A DNA stretch of 60,000 nt from Hydractinia symbiolongicarpus (Eukaryota > Cnidaria > Hydrozoa > Anthoathecata > Hydractiniidae), in contig NC_079881.1 of NCBI RefSeq assembly GCF_029227915.1, forward strand, positions 16,841,501-16,901,500, given 5' to 3'. The translations under genes were made by a program, and so were the position numbers. Positions 44,750 to 56,269 of the stretch are shown here, one piece after another (within the stretch, counting starts at the first letter, position 1; each line of letters begins with the position of its first letter). The notes beneath the pieces are model-generated. The model made no database searches, had not been told where the DNA came from, and saw only the letters and a list, made by a program, of their open reading frames with translations.

Positions 44750-46990
44750 TGAAGTAAAGCCCGCCTAACGTCATAGAGACGTTCGAATTATAAACTTGGA
44801 TGTGGTGACTTTGACTGTAACTATGAACAAGGCTGACAAAAAGTTGTTAAAAATGACACACTGTAAAAAACAATAACACCAATCTTCTACATATAAAATG
44901 TATAAAATTGTTTTTGGATTTTCAAACTATTTATTTCGGTTAAAAGTATTAAGGAAATATAGCAGTTTTAATTACAAAGCGTTTGTTGTTGCGGTGATAG
45001 AGAAGGTGACTCTGCGTTGGACAACAGGTGGAGCACTTTGTGCAGGTTTTTGCACCGCCAGGTGCAGTTTTTAGTAAAGTAATACGGTGTGTCGTAAATA
45101 AAGTGGAACGCCTACAGCAATAAAGCCGTTTGACTTGAAGTGTAGAAGATGTTTTATTTAGACCCTTTCTTGAATATTCTTTTCCTTTTGAAACACTTCT
45201 CTTCCAAAGTCTGACGAACTTCTTTTTAATTAACTCAAAACATTGCAGACCGAATTCTGGTACGCAATATTAATTGAGCTGGATTTTGATAACCCATGGT
45301 TCTGAATAAAAGACATACCGTCTCCTAGCCTATGCGTATTACTGGACCAAGTATATACTTTAGATAAAACGCGTTGCTGTATTCCGTTAAGGCATTCCTT
45401 TATCTCTTTTAATACACACATTTTTTAAAAGTATACTAAATTCTATTTTTTTATTGTTATTTTTTTTAATATGAAGAACATTCTTATAAAAAAAGCATGT
45501 GGTTTGTTTGGCGAACATTAGCATGATATTGAGGACTCCGGGCAGCCATTTATTGTGCCATTTATTGCGTCTGTTGATTTACCACTCTGCTGCTGAGCTG
45601 AATTCTTATATTGTTTTATTCATGTCTTATGCTTACTGGGACCTGCTACAATAGAAACATGGGACGCGTTATTGAAGCAAGTTTATTTATCACGAAAACT
45701 AAGAAAAAATACAGATCATGGGTGCAAAATTGCAGACCAGAGTTTTAACTTTACATGCGAAAAGAATGTTTTTAACCACGTGCAGAGATGTGTTGTTTGA
45801 ATCACAGAAGGAAAGTGTTTTAAATTAGAAGAGAAGTGAGCCATAAAGGCTGTCGTTAAAACAGGTTTCAAAATAAAAAGAGTTTATTTATATTTCTCTT
45901 GGTTTTATCAGACTTTATTACTAAAAGGTTTTTAATATTTTTTTTCAAGTGAAATTGTAAAGTGCATTGTCCTTTGTACTTTTATCATACTTATGCACAG
46001 GCTGCAAGAAATAGATAAACATGCCAGTAGCGAAAGCATCATGGCTTCTGTCGTTTATCGGTGAATTCATTTTCACCCATGACAACCTTATTTTTTTTCC
46101 TGATAAGTAGTTAAGCAAGGTTGCCACAAAGAAATACGTAACTATTTGAGTAAAGAACTATTCTTTTTCGGTAAAACAATAAAGTCCTAAGATCTAAATA
46201 GGGGAAAATAAAGATGAAGTTTGAAAAATTAATTTTTGAGTTTAATTTTTAATTTTTCAAGTTTAAAGTAAATAATCGAATTTGAATTTAGTATTGGAAG
46301 CCCTCGATAGTCGAACCATCTCCCCCTCTTGTGAATTTTTTTTTGTATTACAGTTACCGTCATGGAGCGTTTATTGAAAGGAGAGTATAAACGGTTATTA
46401 AGAATTTGTGTGTTTATAGCATAAAATAAGCAGCAAAGAACAATAATTGAATTGTAAATTTAAACAATCGCCGAATTCTCAATATTAGATGTTTATGTTT
46501 TTAATGATGTTTAACTTGCTTTCATAACATCACAATATTCCAACAATTAATAATGCTGCTTTGTATTCGTTCAACCGCACGGCTTTGAATATATGAAAGC
46601 AGGCATTAACGATTATATTATACAATTCGTATGTTTTTGTAACTGTTGCATTGTTGTGTTGTGTGTTATATTCTTGTGGTAGAAACAAGTCAACTTATAG
46701 TGTCAATTGAGCTTCATTTGAAGTGCTTTCTAGTGCTTTCTACCCTCTTATTATAATACGAAAGTTTCGGTCTTTCGCTATAACCATATTTTTTAGATAT
46801 TCACATTTAATTTTAATAATGTCACGATGAGTACTAGAAAATTATATCAGTTGTTCAAGATTGCTTGATAACCTACCTACTATTTCTAGTTTTATCTTGG
46901 TGTTTTGTTTTTACTTACTAATAAAGAAGTTCATGTATTGCATAAATAAAGCTATTTGCATTTAATTAAAGAAAAGAAACATTAAAAAAT
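44750..46990. other. Non-coding interval upstream of the Ig-FN3 gene
   Basis: Frames at 45230-45421 and 45945-46127 (minus) have no domain. The promoter of the next gene should lie toward 46990. A candidate TATA-like TATAAAAG occurs at 46991-46998, but it is only about 20 bp from the ATG, so it is probably not the promoter. Confidence 0.35.
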
Positions 46991-47017
46991 TATAAAAGTG
47001 CTATTGCTGTGAGGGAA

Positions 47018-49150
47018 ATGATGAAGTCCATGTGTGTGTATATGTTGGTTTTGGTGTGTGCTGTTAATGCAGACGAGGACGAGGATGGTAAGTATCCCTT
47101 AGTTTCGAACATAATCATGCTCATTTTGATCCTTTGCATTGTTTTAGAGATTTTCTTACTCCTAAATTTTGTGTTAACTATATCTCATGTTAGCTTGTGT
47201 TTTTGTTTTTGATATTTTTAAGGCATGTAAATCATTTAGACCTGAATAAAATGACTTTTTTATTATTTAGTATTTACGTTACCACTATTTATAAGACAAC
47301 CAAATAGTGTCTTCATTTGGAAAGGTGATAAAATTATGCTGCCTTGCTTTGCGTTGGGATATCCTCGGCCTGAAGTTACATGGTACAAAGATGGCGTACC
47401 TGTCAAACTAATTATTGGGTCTGTATCCTCTTATATTTTGGCTGACGACACGTTAGTTATCAACAAAGCTCGAAATAACGCCAATCATACTGATAGTGGA
47501 GATTATTATTGCAACGCGACAAATAGTGCAGGAAGTACACAAAGTAGAATCGCGACAGTCAAAGTTATATGTAAGTTTAATTTGCATACAATCTACTTTT
47601 GTCTAACGTTTTTGTGCTTGTTTGCTGGTTTATTTCTCTTTTTATGTATCTGTACTGTACATACGACTTTCACGAGATTTTTTGACTTTTTATCTGTTTA
47701 ACATGAATAGTTTTAAGTTATAACAAACCAACCGTTTCAGCAGAAAGCTCTACGGCGTATTACTTATTTAGTATTCCCATACGGAAAGTATTTGATTTAG
47801 TTGATTGTGCAAAAAATTGCTCATGTTATTAATAATCACTTATTTTTACTGGCACACCAAAAGAAGAATTAAAATATGAACATGGAAATATGAGTTCAAG
47901 TTTGTAAACACTTTTTTTATGAAACCTATATAAAACGTAAATATCAATAAAAACAACTATTTTTGATTTATTCTGTTTTAAAAAACGAATTTTAGCCTTT
48001 ATAACTCGTTGTACGAAATACAAATCTAACTTCGGTAAATTCCATCTCGCTTAAAAGATAACAAACGACCGTTGCAGCTTGGTACTAGTGAAGCCAACTG
48101 ATCATAAAGAATGTAAAATGATTAATTTGTAAAAATAATAGGTTTTTGTACCTTATTCAACAGGATAGTTTTGTTATAACACTCAAGAACTAATAATTCC
48201 CATACCGCTACACTAGACTCGTATCCTGCCGTGCTTCACTAGTCTCGGTAGTAAAAACAGCGACAAAAAGGGAGCCCTATTTAAAGTTCTACCGGCTAAA
48301 ACCATAAAACAATGAAAAAGCCTGAAGTAAATAAAATTAGGGAATACAACTAACAGGTTCGCGAAAATATTTTTTTTAAAGAAATTACAATTGTCATGTG
48401 TTAAAATTTGTGTAATTAACTGATTCGCGAAAACTAGTCTTCGCGAAAGGCATTTTTTTGTCAATTTATCAATTTTACGAATTTGACATGCTCTTTTGTG
48501 TTCTTCTCCAGTACTTATAACGTACTTCAAATGTCGTGATCTTATCACGTTTTCCTGATTAAATCAATAATAACCTTAACCTGTGCCATTTTTTTATTCT
48601 TTTAGCGGATGTCCCTGTAAAAAGCTATGTTCACAAATTCGATAACCAAAGCGTTCAATTGTCTTGGTCTTCTCCTCCAAATTTGAATATATTGTCTTAT
48701 AAAGTAAGTTTGGGTAACTGTAAAATCTGCTTATTTTAATTGAATTGAATTTTGCCATAGCTTATGTGCTACTAGCATTAATGAAGAAACCTATCCTTAT
48801 TGTTTTCTAGATCAGTTGCTTGTATAACCATGGTAGAGCGCCATTTATTCTCATGTATCCCAAAAAGCAAACCACAAGCACTATATTGTCCGGACTCGAT
48901 CCTTATGAATCGTATTATGTTTTTGTTCAAATCAAAACAAAGAGTGGGTATGGTAAAAGGAGCAATGGCTTTGTCGTTGAGCTAGGTTAGTGAATTTAAA
49001 AGCCCCTCCAATTTGTGACTTGTTTTATATACCGTGGATAACAGTTAGAGAGAAAAGAACATTATAAAGCTGTTCCTAAAATGTGGATTTTTATTTTTGT
49101 TTACATTGTGCATTGAATGACATTGTTTTCTATTTTTAGCGAGAATGTGA
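47018..49150 (+). CDS. Small secreted Ig-FN3 protein (217 aa, 5 exons)
   Basis: Exons 47018-47087, 47271-47570, 48606-48703, 48811-48985 and 49140-49150, all with GT/AG junctions and matching phases (1, 1, 0, 1). Exon 1 encodes a signal peptide (MMKSMCVYMLVLVCAVNA) and an acidic linker. Exon 2 is one I-set/C2-like Ig domain: Cys in LPCFALGYPRPEVTWYKDG and DSGDYYCNATNSAGS, with N-glycosylation sites NHT and NAT. Exons 3-4 form one FN3 domain (VQLSWSSPPNLNILSYKISC, then LDPYESYYVFVQIKTKSGYG). The last exon adds only ARM and a stop. There is no membrane segment, so the product should be secreted and bind another surface or matrix protein. The terminal exon is the weakest part; an alternative 3' end could add a tail. 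Confidence 0.78.
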
Positions 49151-52100
49151 ATCTAAACGTCGTATGGTGTTCTATTAAACCTGGAACCTGTTATTATGGA
49201 TGGTGATTAAGATAGATTTGCGGTAACCACAAAGAAACATGTTTGTTATATTAAAATTCGTTGCTTACACGTTTTATTAATTAACGTGTCTTTATTACAC
49301 GTCAGAGTTTTTATTTTCGTTATATAAATTTCCTAATATTTTTCGTAGAATATTGTCATAACCTGTCAAATGTTGTACCAATTTTGGTATTTTCTTTTGT
49401 TAAAATATAAATTTAAAAGTTAAACATATTCCTTCATGTCACTTTTTGACAACTTGCATTATGCTATGCTACTATTGTAGTCAGAATTAACGAAACTAAG
49501 TCATTTAATTCGGCCTTTTTCGAACACTGCTCAAACAGACAAATAGTGAATGTTCTGCAACCAGCAGGCCTCAAAGTCACTTTTTTGCACACGTAGGCAA
49601 AATAGGGAGCCTTTACAACATGTTCGTCGCACTCCCGAGAAAAATGATTGTACTGAGGTCAGCAAAAATAGCACGTTTCAAGAGTATTGATTTAACCAAG
49701 TAACGTAAGATCAGGAGTCCAATGCGAACATTGAGTAATTCAAAATGCTTGACTCTAACATAGAAACAACCAATGTGACCACTTGCGTCGGAAAACGTTG
49801 ACTTTAGTTGCTGCATTTGTGTTGTGAACATTTAGGTTTAGTATTCATGTTTTTGCTTGCTCGGCAATATTTCAAGACTTTTTGCGCCAGGACTTGCGTG
49901 TTTGTGACGATGCGGTTATGCTAAAAATATATTGATTAAGAATAATAACATTGCTTTCACTTTTGTTCGGTCCCAAAAATAATTCAATCGAAATCATTGG
50001 TAGGAAATTTTGTTGCGTGTGCAATCTGATTGACTTATGCAGTGCTGGCCGCGATTAACAGTGCAGTCAGTTTTTTTTGAAGTAGTTACGTACGATACTA
50101 ATGTCGTTTTAACTTGGCAGGATAGTTTATATAGCTAAGACGTATAAGAAAGTAACAGGGTAACACTTTGCTACCCTTAATGAATGGCTCAATACATCTG
50201 CCACCAAAATACCTGTAAGATACAGTAAAAGGTTTAAGAAGGCAAGTTTTGTTTAGTAGTCATCAAGCAGGGACGATGTCTGTGGCTTAAAATATTGGTA
50301 CATAAATCAATATATAATGGGTTGCGGAGCGGGAAGAGGTCCCTATGTTCGAAAGCAAAATATTAACATCATACTCCATGACAAAATAGAGATAAATTTG
50401 TCTGCTTCTATAGACAGTTTAAATAAGATCTTAAAAAAAGTTCCTTGAGAAAATACAATCTCGTCCACAGATCTTTTTTTGACTTTTTTGATATATGCGT
50501 GCTGGCGCAGCCCTAGCCACTACTAGATTGAGAAAAAATAAGCCCTGGGAAAAAATATTTACAATATGCATTTGTTTTCAAAGCGTATAAACTTCAAACA
50601 TAGACATAGATTATCTTTTAGGTTTCTATAATTAAACGCACTTTTCCAATTCCGAGTTTGTTTGTTTTTTGTTTGCTTAACAAAAAATCTAGAAAAATCG
50701 GAGAACGATAATCAAAAAATCCGAATACGTGCTTAGTAAAAAACCTTGAAAAAACATTTTTATACAAAGCAGAAATAAAGGTTAACTGAGCAATGTTATG
50801 TGTACTCTCATAGAGCATTCTGGCTTTTGGCCTGCATTGCAGTGTCTTCAAATTTGATAAATCGTACAAAACATCGATAAATCGAACCAAAGAAAAACGT
50901 AACGAACAACTTTGTTTTTCAGGATCTCTTTTCTTGTTGTACAAACAGTAAAAAACAACATCATTATTTTTCACAGTTTGAATATATTTTATTCTCCGAG
51001 TGAAATTACAAAGAAACTGAGTAAACATACAAAAAGAATGTGTTTAACTTTTACAATAACAAATTTGAAGTTCCTCTTCTCCTAACAACTGATGTTGCGG
51101 TTTAAATATATTACAAGTACTATTCTTTTTCAAAACAATGGTCAATGTTTTGTTCAGGTTGCGAAAACTGTAAAATAGATACAAAGAAAGAAAAAAGGTA
51201 AGTTCAGACGATTCGTTTTTAAAAACGTTCACGTCAATACGCTTTATGGGTAAAGATGATTTTTTTATCTAGCTAATCCATACTTATCAGAAATTACAAA
51301 AAGTTGCAGACCAAGTCAAAGTTATCTCTTGCTTGTGTCTTAAGTAGAAAATTTTAGCTAGCGTTGCCTCTGTACAAAGACTAATCAAACTTTATTCGAA
51401 TTACTAACCTTACTTGACATTCATTTTGACGTGATGCTATATAATCCAACCATTTGTTGTACTTTGTGACGTATTGCATAAGCTGTTGTTCTTATCTAAC
51501 CTAACACCAACTTAACTTACGCAACTCATAAGAACAACGCAAAAACGCTTTCGTTTTGTTTTATTTTCACAGTTTTATTCGAATGATATTTTCGAATAGG
51601 ACAGTGTTCTTAAGAATAGCCACCTCGTTTTCAGAGCGTAGAGTAACCAAGAAAAAAATGGGATAACAGAGACTGAGGGAATTTGACTTATCGAGTGAAA
51701 AAAGTGACACTTTCGTGAAAAAAGATTTTAAAATTTGATTTTTTACTGCTGTGAAGTAGAAAATAAAAAAATAATAATACGCGCTTAAATGGCAAATGGA
51801 CTCCGCTACGCTCGTTTCGCTTGTGCCAAGATAGGTGGTTAGACACTCAAAAAATGTCTTTTTGTATGTTTTTACTTAAAATATTTTGATTTTAGTTTTC
51901 GTTTCGTGTTGGTACAGCTTTGTTTCTGGATTCAGGGAAGTTAAAAAATATTAGAAATTTTAGCACAATTGACTACAAATGTTAATCTCTGTTAAAAAAG
52001 GTTAAACCACAGATGCGGAGGTAAGGGAAATGCCGGAACATATGATAGAAGCCTCTAACAGAATATTCAAGCCATAAATCAAAAGGCTGGTAAAATTTTA

Positions 52101-53300
52101 ATGGAATTTTTGTTTTGCAACAATTAGTGACAATTATTGACGAGTGACCAATTGAACTTGCTATCGTCATATACATGAAAGTGCTGAAAATTTGAAGATT
52201 TTGTGATGCTCTATGCTGACATTGGAATAATTTGACAAAACGTATTCATCCTAGAAGAGCAGTTTGGAAGGTAATGGCGTAGACGTAAGTAAAAAAAAGT
52301 AATAGTTGGTGGGTAGAGTTGATGAAGAATTTGTACTCGTGTGAAACAGAAGTAATGCAGAATCATTTCCATCCTCAAAAAGAATAACATACGAGATTTT
52401 AAAAAGTCAGGCTTTTGGTATGTGATTTTGAAGTTCTAACTGTCTAACACGTTAAGTATTGGCAATGAAGCTCCGTTGCAAGAGTAAGATATAAATTGAA
52501 GAACTTTAAAGGATTGCTGTTTCTTGGATGGCAAGTTATAATAACATTTTTCAAAACAAATTTATGACCGATTATAAATCCATAGGGAAATTGAATGCCT
52601 AATTTGCTTAGAAATGTAAGCAATTAAAACTAAATTAAGTTGATCTCGTATTTAAATAAAACTAAATTGGAACCGGATCTTTCAATAACATTGGTACAAC
52701 AGAACATACCTTTTTGATCTGGAAAACAGATGTTAACAATAAGTAATTTCACATTTTTAGCATTCTAACAGTTCTTATTAAAAACGACATAACAAAAGTA
52801 AATTTAAGTAAAATTAAATTGATTCATTTAAAAAAAATTTTTTTGAGTTAACAGAGATTGGTAACAAGCTAATTTGCTCCTAGAACAAGCGAGAAAAAAG
52901 TTCTTTAACGAGGCGTTTTAACTTTTGTTATTGTAACTCAAAGGTCATTGTTATTGATAAATAATTCTAAAATCTTGCAGGTGGAAAGAATGGTATACAA
53001 TTGCAGAAATTAGATTCGGTTTATGCTAAAATTATAACCATAGTTTTATTCTTATCTGTGTTAGACTGAAAGAAAATTGTTGTGTTGCCACTTCATGTCT
53101 AAAATAAACTGTCTTAATTAAGAAAGCAACCCACCTTATTAAACGAAACTAACATAACTACTTCGGCATCGAAACGATAAACAACTTCATGGGTAATTAA
53201 ATCGGCGTCAATAGAAACCATAATGAAATAGTTATTGATCATCGCTTATTTATTAGTTCATGTCATCATCTCATTAAGAAGAGTGCAAGACGTCAGATAT
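49151..53300. other. Non-coding interval
   Basis: No gene supported. The longest frame (50618-51028, minus, 136 codons) is lysine/phenylalanine-rich without a domain and looks like chance in AT-rich DNA; 51982-52176 likewise. No repeat family is recognised. Confidence 0.4.
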
Positions 53301-53325
53301 ACAAAACGTTTTTGAAGTTTTCGAA

Positions 53326-54341
53326 ATGGGAAAAGGAAAACTATTTAGTAAATTTCGACCAGGTAAGCGTTGTGTATTCATCTATACTATGTACTTCCAT
53401 TAATATTTCTATTATTAACAACAGCAAGCTGTAGGGACATGTTTTAATAACTGAAGAAGAAATATGGTAGCACTTTATTTTATAAAAATACAGATTCGAT
53501 AGCTACATTGTAATTTATTACAGTGAACTTTCTCTATCTCGAACTCTTAAAGGACCAAATTGTTCGAGATATAGAAAGTACGACATAAAGAAAGGAAAAT
53601 ACCTTAGGTGGATCACAAAGGAACTGAGACTTCAGTTTAAGAAAAATAGAAGTACGAGATAGAGAGTAGTTGAGATAGAGAGATTCCACTGTAGTTATAT
53701 TCAAAAAAATGTTGTTTATTTCAAAATACAAAGCTGTCACAAATGTAACATGCCAAGGTAAAGCATGGAATTTTTATTAAAGCGGAAATTAATATCGATA
53801 AACAAATGACCACATAAAATATTTCATCGATTTCATAAGCACACGATGGCGGCTCGCTAATAACGCTTCACCCTTCATTATTGTTAAAACAACTTAAAAG
53901 GCATTACGATATGTCGTAAAAAATGTGTAAAAATTTGCAATTTTTTCATATATTTATGGCCTTTGCCAAATTCTTTTTTTCACTGCTTTGACAAATGGCA
54001 ATGGCGATCTAGCAGTAATTATGTTGATAAACATTTTTATATTTCAAAATTGTTTAGAAAATAAAATGCCAAGGATCTGTTAAAGAAAGACAAGTTTCAT
54101 TTGCAAGAATACAAACGATTTCCTGCTTTTCTAACTTTTTTTTTATATATAATTAATTAAAAATCTTTTATTTTCAGGTCACATCTCAAAGCAAAAGCAC
54201 ATTGAAGAACATGAAACATCTGAGAAAGCTAGCTCGTCATCAGCATCAAGTCAGGAACCAAAATCACCCACAACAAACAAATTCAAAGTTAAAGGAATCA
54301 TGATTGTGTGTCCATCTGGTAACAGCTTCGATCTCCACTAA
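53326..54341 (+). CDS. Divergent paralogue of the tandem micropeptide family (66 aa, 2 exons)
   Basis: Exon 1 (53326-53362) encodes MGKGKLFSKFRP plus G and ends on GTAAGC. Exon 2 (54178-54341) follows TTTTCAG and completes the Gly codon, the same phase-1 position as in copies 1-4. The middle is longer, with Ser/Glu/His-rich HETSEKASSSSASSQEPKS. The end, KVKGIMIVCPSGNSFDLH, aligns with KVKCVTIVNSSGKQFKLK. Shared positions are KVK, a hydrophobic, IV, SG two residues later, then F-x-L-x at the C-terminus. The same exon layout plus the same terminal pattern supports common ancestry, though sequence identity is low. The 815-bp intron carries a small MITE. Function unknown. Confidence 0.65.
53522..53691. 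mobile_element. Tc1/mariner-type MITE, 170 bp
   Basis: The ends CAGTGAACTTTCTCTATCTC and GAGATAGAGAGATTCCACTG are imperfect inverted repeats flanked by TA on both sides (53520-53521, 53692-53693). Further internal copies of GAGATAGAGAG lie next to the ends. It sits in the intron of the divergent peptide gene. Confidence 0.85.
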
Positions 54342-56100
54342 ATAGATAAGGATGGCATGTATCTTGTTACAAGCATATAACGAATGAAATGTGCTGCCAA
54401 AGAGGTTGTTTGTTGTGGTTATTTATTAAGTCGCGTACAGAAACTAAGGGCGCAACACAAACATCTAACTTAAAAGAAACAGTTTGTTTGATTATGTTGA
54501 TAAAATGTATTGTTTATTTTTGTAATTATGGATATGTTAATGTAGATAAAAACTTGATCATAAAAATACGTATGTTTTCGTTATCTAAGATCGGCTAATG
54601 CTTTTAAAGTTTTTACAAAAGCAAAATCTGTTAGACTTTTTATATTTGAAAATTAAATACGACACGGTAGAAAATTTTCGACGCATAGATGTGTAATTAA
54701 AGACAAACGACCTTATAAACAACACTTTTAATAAGTATTGTTTGGGAAAAACGACTCTCGAAGTATTTTAATTATGGCTGGTTGTCATAAAAATTCTTGA
54801 CACATAACAACTCCTTATGACTGTCATACTTGGAAATGTTGTTTTTGTTCTTTCTAATAGACTTTTAGTTAAGGTTTGTAAAGTACTTTTGTTAGCATCA
54901 GCCAAGCATATTCAATATATAGCATTGATTTTTGGGTAAGGAAGAGCTCAAAATGACCTTCAGTAGCAGTAAAATAAAAATGTATTCACATCATTCAAAA
55001 AAACGTTGCTAGGTTTTAGTTTTGGGTAACATTTAACATCGGCAATATTTATAACTGTGTTAACTACGATTTTGTAAAATTGTCAGTTAAAAGCTGTAAA
55101 GGACAACATTTTGTTGATACATTCTTCAAGCTTGTATGCAAATAACAGCATCCTGAAATTTGCTCATAACTAATCTTGTTTTTATGATATTCTGCATGCG
55201 TTTTTCGCGAAACGAAAATGGATGTGGAGATTTTTTATTGGATAAAACCTGATTTATGCAAAAACGTTAAACAAAAAATAACATGAAATATTTTACTCTA
55301 TTGTTACCGGGTTTGCACTTAAGGATGTCGTCCTTTCTTACTTTGCCATCATATATCAAATCAAACCTATCAAAGAAAACAAATTTAATAACCTTTTTAC
55401 TTCTTCATTATTTTTATTAGCGTAAAAGTTAAAATCTGGCGCTTACACATTTTCTCACTTTTACCCCTTTAATTACAATCTCGTGAGCTTGTATTAAAAC
55501 GCAAATGTGTCCTACAAGAATGGAAATTTTTGCCTCTCTGAGCACCGACACGGGAGTCGTCGTGTGTTCGAATCTCATCTTGGTAACTATTTTTACTTTT
55601 TTTTTCTTTTTTCTTTTTTAAAAAGATAAGACAAGTGTTCAAAACACTTGTTTAACTAACTAGTAAATAAAGGTGTTTCCACCAAACTTTTAAAAGTGAA
55701 TGTAGGCAGAATTAACTGAATTAATGAATTTCGCAAATTTTGGGGTTTGTGGGTTTGTGGTTTGTGGGTTTGTGGTCTTTCTTCTTCCTGTCAGTCGGTT
55801 CACCCAAGACGGACCCATCGAAAATTAAAAGTTCGAGGAATTTTCCGTTCAGGAAGGTCTCACAAATCAATTTTGAAAAATAAGTGTGTAACAAATATTA
55901 TTGCGTATCTTAATAGTAAAATATGTCGTGTCTAACTTCGTAACAAAAATCCCAATTTGATAGACAGCTTTTTGTAAACTTTATTCGCGAGGTTGTTTGC
56001 GTATATCATACGTCTTGTTGTGTTTGAAAGGCACTCAAAAACGTCCTTGATGTATTACGAAACAAAGAGTTTTTATTACGCTAAGTTGTAACATCTGTAT
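54342..56100. other. Non-coding interval
   Basis: A 69-codon frame at 54389-54598 lies in the likely 3' UTR of the divergent peptide gene. A B-box-like GTGTTCGAATCTC at 55563-55575 after CGGGAGTCGTCGTG suggests a decayed tRNA-derived SINE ending in a T-rich stretch. GTTTGTGG repeats occur at 55742-55778. Confidence 0.4.
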
Positions 56101-56108
56101 CGTTTGCA

Positions 56109-56261
56109 GGCTGGCAATGCGCGTTTATCGGTATTTCGATTGGCTTAGCACACATGATAAGAGCCCAGTATAGTAAGAAAAGTGGTAGCTTAAAGTGCAG
56201 AAAACACGAAAAGAATAAATTTGAAGAAAATAAAGGACTTGAAACAATTTTATATATCTAA
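56109..56261 (+). CDS. Candidate terminal exon of an unidentified gene
   Basis: After TTTGCAG, a phase-1 reading gives GWQCAFIGISIGLAHMIRAQ, then a Lys-rich tail (KKSGSLKCRKHEKNKF) to a TAA at 56259-56261. It combines a short hydrophobic segment with a basic tail. No upstream exon could be assigned with confidence, so this may be chance. Confidence 0.2.
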   Translation, partial: GWQCAFIGISIGLAHMIRAQYSKKSGSLKCRKHEKNKFEENKGLETILYI

Positions 56262-56269
56262 ATGCATTT

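Noticed and set aside
48213-48548. 111-codon minus frame inside the Ig-FN3 gene intron
   Set aside because: Contains GCGAAA-type repeat words and no domain; lies in an intron of a supported gene.
50618-51028. 136-codon minus frame
   Set aside because: No domain, composition typical of chance frames in AT-rich DNA, no splice or promoter context.
53326-53362. N-terminal myristoylation signal on the divergent peptide (MGKGKLF)
   Set aside because: Residue 6 is Leu, not the Ser/Thr or small residue preferred by the consensus; not supported.
55742-55778. GTTTGTGG repeats considered as interstitial telomere-like sequence
   Set aside because: The unit does not match TTAGGG or another known telomere repeat, and the run is short and irregular.
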